Source: DATDPM01 sp963841995
Lineage (GTDB): Bacteria > Pseudomonadota > Alphaproteobacteria > DATDPM01
Direction of reading: 5' to 3'
DNA: 64,000 bases
Assembly: GCA_963841995.1 (NCBI GenBank)
Contig: CAWJEX010000006.1
Coordinates: forward strand, 34,738-98,737
Positions 1 through 8,315 of this stretch are shown one piece after another. Each line of letters opens with the position of its first letter. The stretch's first letter is position 1. Position numbers and translations under genes: made by a program. The notes under the pieces are model-generated. The model did no database searches. It saw only the letters and a list, made by a program, of their open reading frames with translations, and had not been told where the DNA came from.

Positions 1-1
1 G

Positions 2-697
2 CCGCCGCTATCCGAGACATTGGAAGCAGGCGGACGCCGGGCCCTCATTCTCTGTGCGGCCGAGCACGGATTTGTCGGCGGCTTTAATGAACGTCTTGTC
101 GAAGCTGCGGAAGCCGTGCTCGAAGCCCGCGACCTGCTCTTCGTTCTGGGCAGCCGTGGCGCCGCCCTTGCGCTTGAGCGCGGGCGGCAAGCAAGTTGGA
201 TGAGGCCGATGGCAACGCGGCTGGCCAGTGCGCCCGAGACTGTTAACGGTCTCACAACCGAACTTTACGTCCGCATTGCGCGAGGCGAAATCTCCCGCGT
301 CGAGGTGATGTTCGGCCGCTATCGTCAAGGCGGCGCGTCCATGATCGAGCGGCATCTGCTTTTGCCGCTCGATGTCGCTTCGCTGGCCCTCAAGCAACCG
401 CGTCAGGGACCACTGCACAATCTGGCGCCGCGGCCGTTGCTGGAAAAGCTCATCGCGGAATATGTGTTCGCTCTTTTGACCGAAGCGGCGGTTGAATCCA
501 TTTCGAGCGAGAATGCAGCGCGCTTCACGGCCATGGAGTCCGCGCACGACAACGTGACGAAGAAGCTCTCTCAGTTGCGTCAGTCTGCGCAGCAAGCTCG
601 ACAGACCGAGATTACCACCGAATTGCTCGATCTGGTCACAGGTGCCGAGGCGCTCGCGGATCAGAGCCCGCGCAAGGCCCACACGAGGCGCACATAA
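2..697 (+). CDS. atpG: F1 ATP synthase gamma subunit (partial, 5' end outside window)
   Basis: This is the rotor stalk subunit of an F-type ATPase. The frame is open to the left edge, so the N terminus lies outside the window. The visible 230 or so residues end in the conserved C-terminal helix (SENAARFTAMESAHDN followed by an LRQ..RQTEITTEL segment), which is the gamma signature that enters the alpha3beta3 head. The middle part is divergent from housekeeping gamma subunits, and no other atp gene follows. In N-type (Na+-translocating, alternate) ATPase operons atpG is the last gene, so I infer the tail of such an operon. Family assignment is strong; the N-ATPase subtype is inference. Confidence 0.8.
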   Translation, partial: PPLSETLEAGGRRALILCAAEHGFVGGFNERLVEAAEAVLEARDLLFVLGSRGAALALERGRQASWMRPMATRLASAPETVNGLTTELYVRIARGEISRVEVMFGRYRQGGASMIERHLLLPLDVASLALKQPRQGPLHNLAPRPLLEKLIAEYVFALLTEAAVESISSENAARFTAMESAHDNVTKKLSQLRQSAQQARQTEITTELLDLVTGAEALADQSPRKAHTRRT

Positions 698-1067
698 CAA
701 ACCTCTGCGCATATGCACGTCCATGTATCGGCTCTGATCGTCAGTGAAAGTTGATGATTATGTTAATTTGGAGCGAAGCCACTCACAGGTTTTGGTCGAA
801 CAGCGCGTGGTTTCACTTGGCAAGATGTGAAGGTCAATGTATTGAACCGAACGGTAAACTCCCAGGCACGTTACAGAGTGCAGAAGGCCGAGATCAGGAT
901 CTGGGTCAAATGTCCGCAAGGACCGTCTGGCTCGGGCCTGAGTGTAGGCACCATGGATAACTTTCAGCGAGATTAGATCCGCGCACGTTTGGGGGTTTTC
1001 CTATGCCTTGCCGTCCACCGACAAGCGGCGCGGTTATACTTTCTCACGTGTAATCGGAAGAATGGTG
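698..1067. other. Intergenic region, no gene seen
   Basis: This stretch lies between the gamma subunit gene and the ClC gene. Short open frames here show no recognisable protein. I see no FNR-type palindrome or clear terminator. It presumably holds the promoter of the ClC gene. Confidence 0.5.
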
Positions 1068-2858
1068 ATGAAACGCGACACTGGCTTAACCATCAATCAG
1101 CCTATCGGCCTGCATTGGCTCTCGCTCATTGCGGTGGGCTTGGGCGTGCTCGGAGGTTTCGGCGCTGTCCTGTTTCGCGCCCTCATCGGCTTTGTCCACA
1201 ATTTGATGTTTCTCGGCAAATTGTCGCCGATCTACGATGCCAACACGTTCACGGCACCAAGCCCGTGGGGGGCTTTCATCATCCTTGTCCCCGTTATCGG
1301 TGGACTTGGCGTCACATTCCTCGTCACCAAATTCGCGCCGGAGACGCGCGGGCATGGGGTGCCGGAGGTGATGGACGCAATCTACTACCGCGAAGGCCGG
1401 ATCCGCCCGGTGGTCGCCGCCATCAAATCGCTCGCTTCCGCGCTATCCATCGGCAGCGGTTCCTCGGTCGGCCGCGAAGGCCCGATCATCCAAATCGGTT
1501 CGTCTCTCGGCTCGACTCTCGGCCAAATCATTCCCATGGCCGCGTGGCAGCGGATCACGCTGGTGGCGGCCGGTGCGGGTGCCGGTATCGCGGCGACGTT
1601 TAATACCCCGATCGGCGGTGTCATGTTCGCGATTGAACTGATGATGCCGGAGGTCAGCGTCCGCACGTTCTTGCCCGTGGCCCTGGCCACCGGGACCGCG
1701 ACCTTCATTGCCCGCGCCTATGTGGGATTGGCGCCGGCTTTTGCCGTGCCATCGCTACCGGCTTTGTCCTATCACCCGGAATCGCTGTTCACTTTGGGGC
1801 TCTACGCAATTCTGGGCGTGATCACTGGCCTCGCCGCCACCGTCTTCATTCAGGGCCTGCATCGCAGCGAGGCGCTGTTCGGGCGCATTACGAATCCCTA
1901 TTTGCGTCATTCCATCGGCATGCTGGCGATGGGCCTGATGATCTATGCCCTGTTCGTTTCGCTCGGCCATTACTTCGTCGAGGGTGTCGGCTATGCAACC
2001 GTCGAATCGGTACTGATGGGAACGATCGCTGCCTTTCCATTGTTGCTGCTGCTCTTCTGCTGCAAACTGACGGCGACGCTCCTCAGCCTCGGTTCGGGCT
2101 CCTCAGGCGGCATTTTTTCGCCGTCGCTGTTTATGGGCGCAACTCTCGGCGGCGCCTTCGGGGCGCTGGCGGCGGCGATCGCGCCGTCGCTCGGGATCAG
2201 CGTTCCTGCCTTTGCCATGGTTGGAATGGCGGCGATGGTGGGTGGCGGAACCGGGGCGGCGATGACTGCGGTCACGATGATTTTCGAAATGACCCGCAAT
2301 TACGATATCGTCATGCCGATGATCATTGCGGTGGCGCTCAGCATCGGCGTGCGCCGCATGCTGTCGCGGGAAAATATCTACACCATCAAGTTGCTTGCCC
2401 GCCGCCATTTCATTCCGAAGGCGCTACATGCCAACATGTTCCTGGTCCGCCATGCCAATGAAGTGATGGACCGCGACATCGCCGTACTTCCCGCCGAAAT
2501 GCGTTTCGACAAATTCCTGAAAACGCCGGAATATCAGGGGAAAATCATGCATATCGTCGTCACCCGCGAGGGCCATATCGTCGGCGTCCAGCGCATCAAT
2601 ATGGGGTTTCGCCGCGGATTCGAAATGGCTTCCACCAATATAACTCTCGGCGAGATTTCGCGGCAGAATTTCACCATCGCCCATGAGGAAGACGTGGCGT
2701 TCGATATCATCCGGCGCATGTGGCAGCACAGAGCCGCGATGGCAATCGTGGTGAGCGGAACCGGAATCCCGCGCGCCGAAAACGTCGTCGGCGTTATTTC
2801 CAAGGAACATGTCGCCGATTCTGTTGCCGAAAGCATCGCGCCTTACGCGGCAGCATGA
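1068..2858 (+). CDS. ClC-family chloride channel/transporter with C-terminal CBS domains
   Basis: This is an inner-membrane ClC protein of 596 residues. All three selectivity signatures are visible: GHGVP at about 95-99 (GSGIP position), GREGP at 135-139 with the gating glutamate at 137, and GGIFSP at about 347-352. Hydrophobic helices fill residues 15-450. The last 130 residues contain CBS-type regulatory sequence (IMHIVVTREGHIVGV and ENVVGVISKEHV). The gating Glu suggests a Cl-/H+ exchanger rather than a pure channel. I chose the ATG at 1068 because GGAAG lies 7 bases upstream; ATG 1062 and TTG 1008 are alternatives. The gene stands alone. Confidence 0.9.
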   Translation: MKRDTGLTINQPIGLHWLSLIAVGLGVLGGFGAVLFRALIGFVHNLMFLGKLSPIYDANTFTAPSPWGAFIILVPVIGGLGVTFLVTKFAPETRGHGVPEVMDAIYYREGRIRPVVAAIKSLASALSIGSGSSVGREGPIIQIGSSLGSTLGQIIPMAAWQRITLVAAGAGAGIAATFNTPIGGVMFAIELMMPEVSVRTFLPVALATGTATFIARAYVGLAPAFAVPSLPALSYHPESLFTLGLYAILGVITGLAATVFIQGLHRSEALFGRITNPYLRHSIGMLAMGLMIYALFVSLGHYFVEGVGYATVESVLMGTIAAFPLLLLLFCCKLTATLLSLGSGSSGGIFSPSLFMGATLGGAFGALAAAIAPSLGISVPAFAMVGMAAMVGGGTGAAMTAVTMIFEMTRNYDIVMPMIIAVALSIGVRRMLSRENIYTIKLLARRHFIPKALHANMFLVRHANEVMDRDIAVLPAEMRFDKFLKTPEYQGKIMHIVVTREGHIVGVQRINMGFRRGFEMASTNITLGEISRQNFTIAHEEDVAFDIIRRMWQHRAAMAIVVSGTGIPRAENVVGVISKEHVADSVAESIAPYAAA

Positions 2859-3060
2859 GCAGCCAAAGGCACCCCGCGAGTCTTCTCGCACATGGCTCGA
2901 CAGCCAGCGCAGTCAACAAGCCCTTCCTGGTCGCTCTACACGCGCGGCCGGTTGTTGTGATCTGGTGGCATGTCACCCGAAGGGACAAACATCGATTTTG
3001 ACGAGGTCGACTAAATAGACAGGTGTAGCCCAATGGTAGACGCAGCTGGTGGTCTTCGGT

Positions 3061-3198
3061 GCGCTCACCTTCCTCGAGGAGGTTCACGCGGTGGGGATGT
3101 ACGGCCCGCGCGGCCGCGGCGTGGCCGAGCGCAAAGGTGTCGCGGACCGGGTGGACATCATCCAGGGCACGCTCGCCAAGGCGTTCGGGGTCATTGAC
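3061..3198 (+). pseudogene. hemA: 5-aminolevulinate synthase fragment
   Basis: One frame reads an uninterrupted piece of about 45 codons that matches the PLP-binding core of 5-aminolevulinate synthase: EEVHAVGMYGPRGRG, then VDIIQGTLAKAFGVI. The usual first Asp of DEVHAVG is Glu here. Nothing before or after in any frame continues the enzyme, so this is a relic of a gene of about 400 codons. It ends exactly where an IS4-like transposase remnant begins, which suggests deletion or insertion at the junction. No start codon or ribosome site accompanies it. Confidence 0.75.
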
Positions 3199-3199
3199 A

Positions 3200-3315
3200 C
3201 ATGGCGTTCGCGCAGTTGACGTACCGCGAGTCTGCGCGATATCGAAGTTTGTCTGCATGTGCACGAATCCAAAACACATGGGCCTTGGCCGTTTCCCGTA
3301 GGCTCACCTCTCCGA
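3200..3315 (+). mobile_element. IS4-family (DUF4372-type) transposase N-terminal remnant
   Basis: The frame opens with MAFAQLTYRES, then, after a shift of frame, LRDIEVCLHVHESK. This is the characteristic start of IS4-type transposases with an N-terminal DUF4372 domain. Stops follow within about 30 codons and no catalytic DDE region is present. It abuts the hemA fragment upstream. It is a dead insertion-sequence fragment; no terminal repeats can be assigned. Confidence 0.6.
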
Positions 3316-3566
3316 TGGCAAAATTAAGTCTTCGTGAAGTCGCAGTTACGCGCACGAAGTGAATTGACCTGCCACTAAGATTTTTCTCCACGGGGAGTTA
3401 GAGTCCGGCCTTATTGGAAGGACGGACGATGAAGAGAAGTAGGTTCACGGAAGAGCCCGGGCGACTTCATCGGAATCCGCACTTTGCCACACAGCACCGA
3501 CGACTTGATTGCCGAGGCAAAGGGGCTCACATTTTCGTATTGGATTGTCGATACGGACGATGTCCC

Positions 3567-5909
3567 ATGACCGTGCAGCGGATCCGAGGATACTGTGCGC
3601 TGTGCATCTCACACTGCGGGTGTATTTCCACCGTCGAAGATGGTGTTTTGACCAAGGTCGAGCCGGACCCGAACCATCCGACCGGCGGGAATTTCTGCAT
3701 CAAAGGAAAGGCAGCACCCGAGCTTGTCAACAGCGCCGATCGCCTGCTGACGCCGGTTAAAAGAACCCGCCCCAAGGGCGATCCCGACGCAGGGTGGCAA
3801 GCCATTTCCTGGGAAGAGGCGCTGAGCTTCACCGCCCACCGCATGAAGGAAACGGCGAAGCGGTTCGGCCCTGAAGCCGTCGCCTTCAGTGTCACCACGT
3901 CCAGCGGTACAGCGATCGGCGACGCAATGCCCTGGATCTATCGTCTGATCAATAGTTTTGGCAGCCCCAACACGGTCGGGACGACCCATATCTGCAACTG
4001 GCACAAGGATTACGCCACCGCCTTCACCTTTGGCGCCGATAGCGGCGTGCCGGATTTCCAGCGCACCGGCTGCCTGGTGTTGTGGGGATTCAACCCTACC
4101 AATTGCTGGCTGGCGCAAGCCTCGGCGGTCGCCGAAGCGAAGAAGCGTGGCATGAAGCTTGTCGTCATCGATCCACGGCAGGTGGGACTGGCACATAAGG
4201 CTGACCAGTGGCTGCGAGTGCGGCCGGGTACGGATGGCGCACTGGCGTTGGGCATCGCCGGCGTGATGATTGAAAACGGATGGTATGATCGCGATTTTAT
4301 CTCCACCTGGAGCAACGGCCCGTTTCTGATTCGGGATGACGATGGACGTTATGTCGTCGAATCCGATTTGGAAGAAAATGGCCGTGCAGACCGCTACGTG
4401 GCATGGGACGGATCGGCCGGGCGGCCTGTGGTTTGCGGTCCCGGATCACAACCGGACGCATCGTCACGTCACCTTTCCCTGTTTGGCGCGTTTGAATTAG
4501 ACACATTGCGTGGCCGGATAGCTTGCCGGCCGGCGTTCGAATTATATGCCAGCTTGTGCCGGACATATTCCGCGGAGAGAACGCAGCAGATCACGGGTGT
4601 GCCGGCCGAACAGATTCGAGTTGTTGCGGAAATGCTGCATGCGCACAGGCCGGTTTCCTACTACGCATGGTCGGGCGTCGGGCAGAGTACCAATGCGACG
4701 CAGACCAGCCGGGCGATGTGCCTTTTGTATGCCCTCACTGGCGACATCGATGCGCCGGGTGGGAATACCTATTTCGCCAAGCCGAAATTGAACGACGTAT
4801 TCGGTCGCGAGCTCATCTCTCCCGCGCAGCAGGCCAAGACCCTCGGGATGACGGAACGCCCCCTCGGTCCCGCGAAAGACGGCTGGATCACGACACGTGA
4901 GTTGTATCGCGCCATTCTCGAGGAGCAGCCGTACCCGGTAAAAGGGTTGGTGGCCTTCGGATCTAATCTTCTGCTCAGCCGCCCCAGCCCCGAAGAGGGG
5001 GTGCGCGCGCTGCGAAAGCTGGATTTTTATGTTCACTGCGATCTATTCCTCACCCCGATGGCCGCCGAAGCCGACATGGTGTTGCCGGTATCGTCGGCAT
5101 GGGAGCGGGAAGGGATAGCGGACGGATTTCGCGTCGGCCAGGAAGCCGACGCGCTCTTGCAGTTACGTAACGCGGTCGTGCCGCCCCGCGGCGAATCCCG
5201 CTCGGATACATGGATCGTTTTTGAGCTAGCGAAGCGTCTGGGTCTCAAAGACCAATTCTTCAATGGCGATATCGACGCGGGCATCGGGTACATGCTGGAG
5301 CCGTCACGCGTGACGCTGGAGATGCTGCGGGCGCGACCGGAAGGCATCGCGCTTCCCCTCTCGACGGAATATCGGAAATACACGCATCGTGGTTTTGCCA
5401 CGCCCACCGGCCGCGTCGAAATCTATTCACAGACCTTGCGCGATATCGGCCAGTCGCCTTTGCCGGATTATGTGGCGCCCGCCGCCAGCGCGGAACAACA
5501 TCCGGAATGGCGGACGCGCTTTCCGTTGAGGCTGACGTCGGCCAAATGGATCCAGTTTTGCCATAGTCAGTTTCGGAATCTCTCCAGTCTGCGCGACAAA
5601 ATGCCCGATCCACTGATCGAGGTGCATCCTGATACGGCGAAAGTTCGCGACATTAGGGAACTTGACTGGGTAATCATTCGTTCTCCCCAAGGTGCTATCC
5701 GGGCACGCGTAAAATTCAATCGAAGCCTCGAAAGGGATGTCGTTTGCGCTCAATTCGGCTGGTCCGACAAGGCGGATGACTCGGCAGGTGCAGATGGCAA
5801 TTCTCTGAATTTCAGCAAGCTGATCAGCAACGAGTTTTATGATCCCATCAGTGGGTCCTTTCCTTTGCGCACCTATGCGTGCCAAGTGGAAAGGGCTCCA
5901 TCGCCGTGA
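3567..5909 (+). CDS. Molybdopterin-dependent oxidoreductase (DMSO reductase family, 4Fe-4S)
   Basis: This 780-residue enzyme is a catalytic subunit of the Mo-bisMGD family. Near its N terminus Cys10, Cys13, Cys17 and Cys44 (C-x2-C-x3-C-x26-C) would hold a [4Fe-4S] cluster. The segment THICNWHKD at about residue 142 places a Cys where the family has its Mo ligand. The C-terminal third has the molybdopterin dinucleotide-binding fold (LTSAKWIQFCHSQFRN). No Tat signal is seen, so a cytoplasmic location is likely. I prefer ATG 3567 because the family begins just before the first Cys; ATG 3429, with GGAAGGA 7 bases upstream, would add 46 unrelated residues. The substrate is unknown: formate, nitrate or polysulfide enzymes are all possible. 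No partner subunit gene is adjacent. Confidence 0.8.
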   Translation: MTVQRIRGYCALCISHCGCISTVEDGVLTKVEPDPNHPTGGNFCIKGKAAPELVNSADRLLTPVKRTRPKGDPDAGWQAISWEEALSFTAHRMKETAKRFGPEAVAFSVTTSSGTAIGDAMPWIYRLINSFGSPNTVGTTHICNWHKDYATAFTFGADSGVPDFQRTGCLVLWGFNPTNCWLAQASAVAEAKKRGMKLVVIDPRQVGLAHKADQWLRVRPGTDGALALGIAGVMIENGWYDRDFISTWSNGPFLIRDDDGRYVVESDLEENGRADRYVAWDGSAGRPVVCGPGSQPDASSRHLSLFGAFELDTLRGRIACRPAFELYASLCRTYSAERTQQITGVPAEQIRVVAEMLHAHRPVSYYAWSGVGQSTNATQTSRAMCLLYALTGDIDAPGGNTYFAKPKLNDVFGRELISPAQQAKTLGMTERPLGPAKDGWITTRELYRAILEEQPYPVKGLVAFGSNLLLSRPSPEEGVRALRKLDFYVHCDLFLTPMAAEADMVLPVSSAWEREGIADGFRVGQEADALLQLRNAVVPPRGESRSDTWIVFELAKRLGLKDQFFNGDIDAGIGYMLEPSRVTLEMLRARPEGIALPLSTEYRKYTHRGFATPTGRVEIYSQTLRDIGQSPLPDYVAPAASAEQHPEWRTRFPLRLTSAKWIQFCHSQFRNLSSLRDKMPDPLIEVHPDTAKVRDIRELDWVIIRSPQGAIRARVKFNRSLERDVVCAQFGWSDKADDSAGADGNSLNFSKLISNEFYDPISGSFPLRTYACQVERAPSP

Positions 5910-6134
5910 TGGCCACGTTGTGGTAGCATGCATGGATGTAATCGGATCCAGCCTCGGCATCGAGCGGCAACCCTGAATACTCCTCAGGGTGCAACGAACC
6001 GGAATGATCGACGCCCGATCGTCGTCATTCAGCACAACATGCCCACCAACATCGATCTGAAGTCCGAGGCCGCGCATCGCTTCGGATTTGGCGATCGCTC
6101 TTCGCGAACTGGCGTTCACGATTTTTCGAAGAAT

Positions 6135-6154
6135 ATCCTTTGAAATCAATAACT
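6135..6154. repeat. att-like 20-bp repeat, copy 1
   Basis: ATCCTTTGAAATCAATAACT occurs here and, base for base, at 49663-49682 beside the tRNA-Gln gene. The bases to the left (TTCGAAGAAT here, TTCGCGAAAA there) are also similar. To the right CTGGGGCGCCAGGAACC resembles a corroded tRNA 3' end. It is probably the trace of an integration event. Confidence 0.55.
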
Positions 6155-6424
6155 GATCTGGGGCGCCAGGAACCCTAAATTATCTCGGAAAACCCAGAGA
6201 TTTCCGCGGTACCGGGCACCGCATTCTCAATAATTGTGCCGCACTCCGGTGCAACAGGTCCAGGCCTATAACGTCTGGAATCGTGGGGGTACAGCAACCC
6301 CGCCCAATATGGGAACGATGGTGCCGAAACGCGGTCCCTGGCAGCAGATCTAATGTTGCGGTTAACCTTTCTTGACCATCAACTCGCCCTTGGCCTGTTG
6401 ATAGTCGAATGCTCCAAGGGCAGA

Positions 6425-6603
6425 TCACTTGGCCAGTAGCTCTGACAACATGCCCTTGCTTGTCGGATCGAGGTGCCGGATCACGACGAAGGCCAAGCCG
6501 CTGTCTGCTGGCATCGCCGCCAAGAAACGGCCGATCGGATCGAGCCCACCGGCCGATGCGCCAATTGCCACGACCGCGAGGGAGGCTTTGATATCGGCGC
6601 TAT
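6425..6603 (-). pseudogene. CheB-type methylesterase domain fragment
   Basis: Reading the minus strand gives VVAIGASAGGLDPIGRFL, then AFVVIRHLDPTSKGMLSELL, before a stop at 6425. This is the N-terminal part of a CheB methylesterase domain, including the catalytic Ser of GASAGG, as also found at the front of large CheB/CheR/PAS sensor proteins. The catalytic His and Asp regions are missing. It is a relic of about 58 codons. Confidence 0.65.
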
Positions 6604-6768
6604 GCGAAGGATTGCGTTGCCCTTTGCGGCTACGATTGCCGCCGAAATCCCCGCAGGACAGTGGCCTTCGCCTTGCCTTTGCCTTTCAGCTTTAGAGCCC
6701 CAGATGCCACTATCTGTATCCCACGGAATCCCGCTCACCAAGGAAACGGACAAACAACCCTTTAACAT

Positions 6769-6782
6769 TTGATCTATGTCAC
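6769..6782. promoter_or_regulatory. FNR/FixK-like box (imperfect)
   Basis: TTGATCTATGTCAC matches the TTGAT-N4-(A/G)TCAA pattern in all but the last base. It lies about 165 bases upstream of the CheB fragment on the minus strand and 460 bases before the universal stress gene on the plus strand, so its target is unclear. Confidence 0.4.
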
Positions 6783-7241
6783 AAACCCGGCTACGAACTT
6801 TTTCTTCCATTACGAGCAGTGGCCGACGCCGTTCCGTAATTCGCCAACGAAACAAGAGATTTGGCTTTCATCTGGCCGATCTGAATCAAGGCCCCCTGCA
6901 GCGGCAAGCGTATGGTGTACCGTAAGTCGATCAAGCGGAGGAGACGCCGATCCTTAACCTTTGCCCCAGTTGACCATGACGGCGAAGCGTTCGAGTAAAA
7001 GGGAGCGGAATCGATGCATTGGAACAAACGCATCGCTTTCCAGTGGCGCGGCAGTCGATCAAATTGATGGTCCGCTGAAGCGAAGATCGGCGAAGAATTG
7101 CTGAAGATTCTGGCCATTATATCAACGCGCACCGCAGAGGCTTTGAGAACTCGCATCCCTTCCGCTTCAGCTCTTTTGCGGCGGCACGAAAGATTCCAGC
7201 GGCTATGTCATTTCAAATGCAACGACTAGGATGGGACAATT

Positions 7242-8108
7242 ATGAAAACGATTCTTGTGCCGACCGGCGGCAGCGAAATGGATCACGCCGTCTTCCAGAC
7301 GGCGCTTTGCGCGGCGCGGCCGCTGCACGCCCATCTCGAGTTTTTTCACGTGCGGGTTGGCGCTGGGGAAGCGGCACTCTACACGCCTCACATCGCATTT
7401 GCCCGCGGGCGCGCTATCGAAGACGCGATTGTCCGGTTGCAGCAGGAAGAGGCGAAGCGGTCCGCCGCGGCATCGCTCCATTTCGGTGCCTTCTGCAAGC
7501 AGATGAAGATCGATGTGATCGAACGACCAAGCAAGCTGGATACCGTCACCGCGAGCTGGCGCGAGGAAGAGAACAATGCCCTTGAGCGAATTACGCTACG
7601 CGCGCGACACAACGAGTTGGTCGTCTTGGGTCGCACCACGCGGCCCAGCGGTCTCCCGCTCGACTTGTTGGAGCAGTTATTACTGACTTGCGGGCGCCCA
7701 TTGCTTATCGCGCCAGCGAAGGCGCCGCGCACGCTGCTCGGTACTGTGATGGTATGCTGGAAAGAAACGCCCGAAGCGGCGCGGGCGGTTACCGCCGCTC
7801 TCCCGTTGTTGGCAAAGGCCAAGCGCGTCGTGTTCGTGGCCATCGATGAAGACGGAGAGCCATCGCTCGAAAGCTTGCGCGACATCGCTCACCAGATGGC
7901 ATGGCATGGAATTCGCGCCAAAGCGCACCTTGTTGCCAATACGGGGCGCCCCACTGCAGAACAAATTGCCCTAACCGCAGCGGAACACGGCGCTGATCTC
8001 ATGGTAATGGGTGGCTATGGACATTCGCGGGCGCGGGAGTTGATCTTCGGCGGTTGTACCCAGTTTTTTCTCGATCACGCTGATATTCCCATCTTCTTGC
8101 TGCACTGA
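7242..8108 (+). CDS. Tandem universal stress protein
   Basis: This 288-residue cytoplasmic protein consists of two Usp domains. The first (1-145) starts MKTILVPTGGSEMDH but lacks a clear nucleotide loop. The second ends with GADLMVMGGYGHSRARELIFGG, the G-x2-G-x9-G type ATP-binding signature, followed by a hydrophobic last strand. Proteins of this type help survival under energy or oxygen limitation. GGATGGGACAATT stands just before the ATG. The gene is single. An FNR-like box lies 40 bases after its stop. Confidence 0.88.
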   Translation: MKTILVPTGGSEMDHAVFQTALCAARPLHAHLEFFHVRVGAGEAALYTPHIAFARGRAIEDAIVRLQQEEAKRSAAASLHFGAFCKQMKIDVIERPSKLDTVTASWREEENNALERITLRARHNELVVLGRTTRPSGLPLDLLEQLLLTCGRPLLIAPAKAPRTLLGTVMVCWKETPEAARAVTAALPLLAKAKRVVFVAIDEDGEPSLESLRDIAHQMAWHGIRAKAHLVANTGRPTAEQIALTAAEHGADLMVMGGYGHSRARELIFGGCTQFFLDHADIPIFLLH

Positions 8109-8149
8109 GCCGATCGAGGAATTATCCCTTGAAGGGCGAGTAAGCCGGA

Positions 8150-8163
8150 TTGACGCGAGTCAA
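8150..8163. promoter_or_regulatory. FNR/FixK-like palindrome
   Basis: TTGACGCGAGTCAA is a perfect palindrome in its arms and fits the FixK-type consensus (TTG-N8-CAA). It lies between the stress protein gene and the convergent phaC gene, where no gene is now readable. It may have served a lost gene. Confidence 0.4.
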
Positions 8164-8315
8164 TGTGGCCGAGTTTCATCCCGTGGCCGCGTTCGGCAGA
8201 ATTTGGTATTAGCTACCGGCCTGATCAGGCCGAAGACGCTTGGGCGCGGATGCCGGCTTGGCTCAAGGATCACGGCGTCGCGGGAACTGCCTATCCGCGC
8301 CGGACTTCGCGCGCG

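Larger units (their letters stand above)
5910..7241. other. Long decayed intergenic region
   Basis: There is no intact gene in this 1.3 kb. It holds an att-like repeat (6135-6154), a CheB-type fragment on the minus strand (6425-6603) and an imperfect FNR-like palindrome (6769-6782). Short frames elsewhere resemble no family I know. GC and codon patterns look like eroded coding DNA rather than a regulatory spacer. Confidence 0.5.

Noticed and set aside
8..724. Long open frame antisense to the ATPase gamma gene
   Set aside because: The plus strand encodes a clear gamma C terminus; the antisense frame has no family resemblance.
3021..3055. tRNA-like D-arm sequence (GTGTAGCCCAATGGTAGACGC)
   Set aside because: No anticodon arm, T arm or acceptor pairing follows; at most a relic.
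7050..7068. ATCAA and TTGAT half-sites near 7055
   Set aside because: They are in inverted order with one base between, which does not fit an FNR box.
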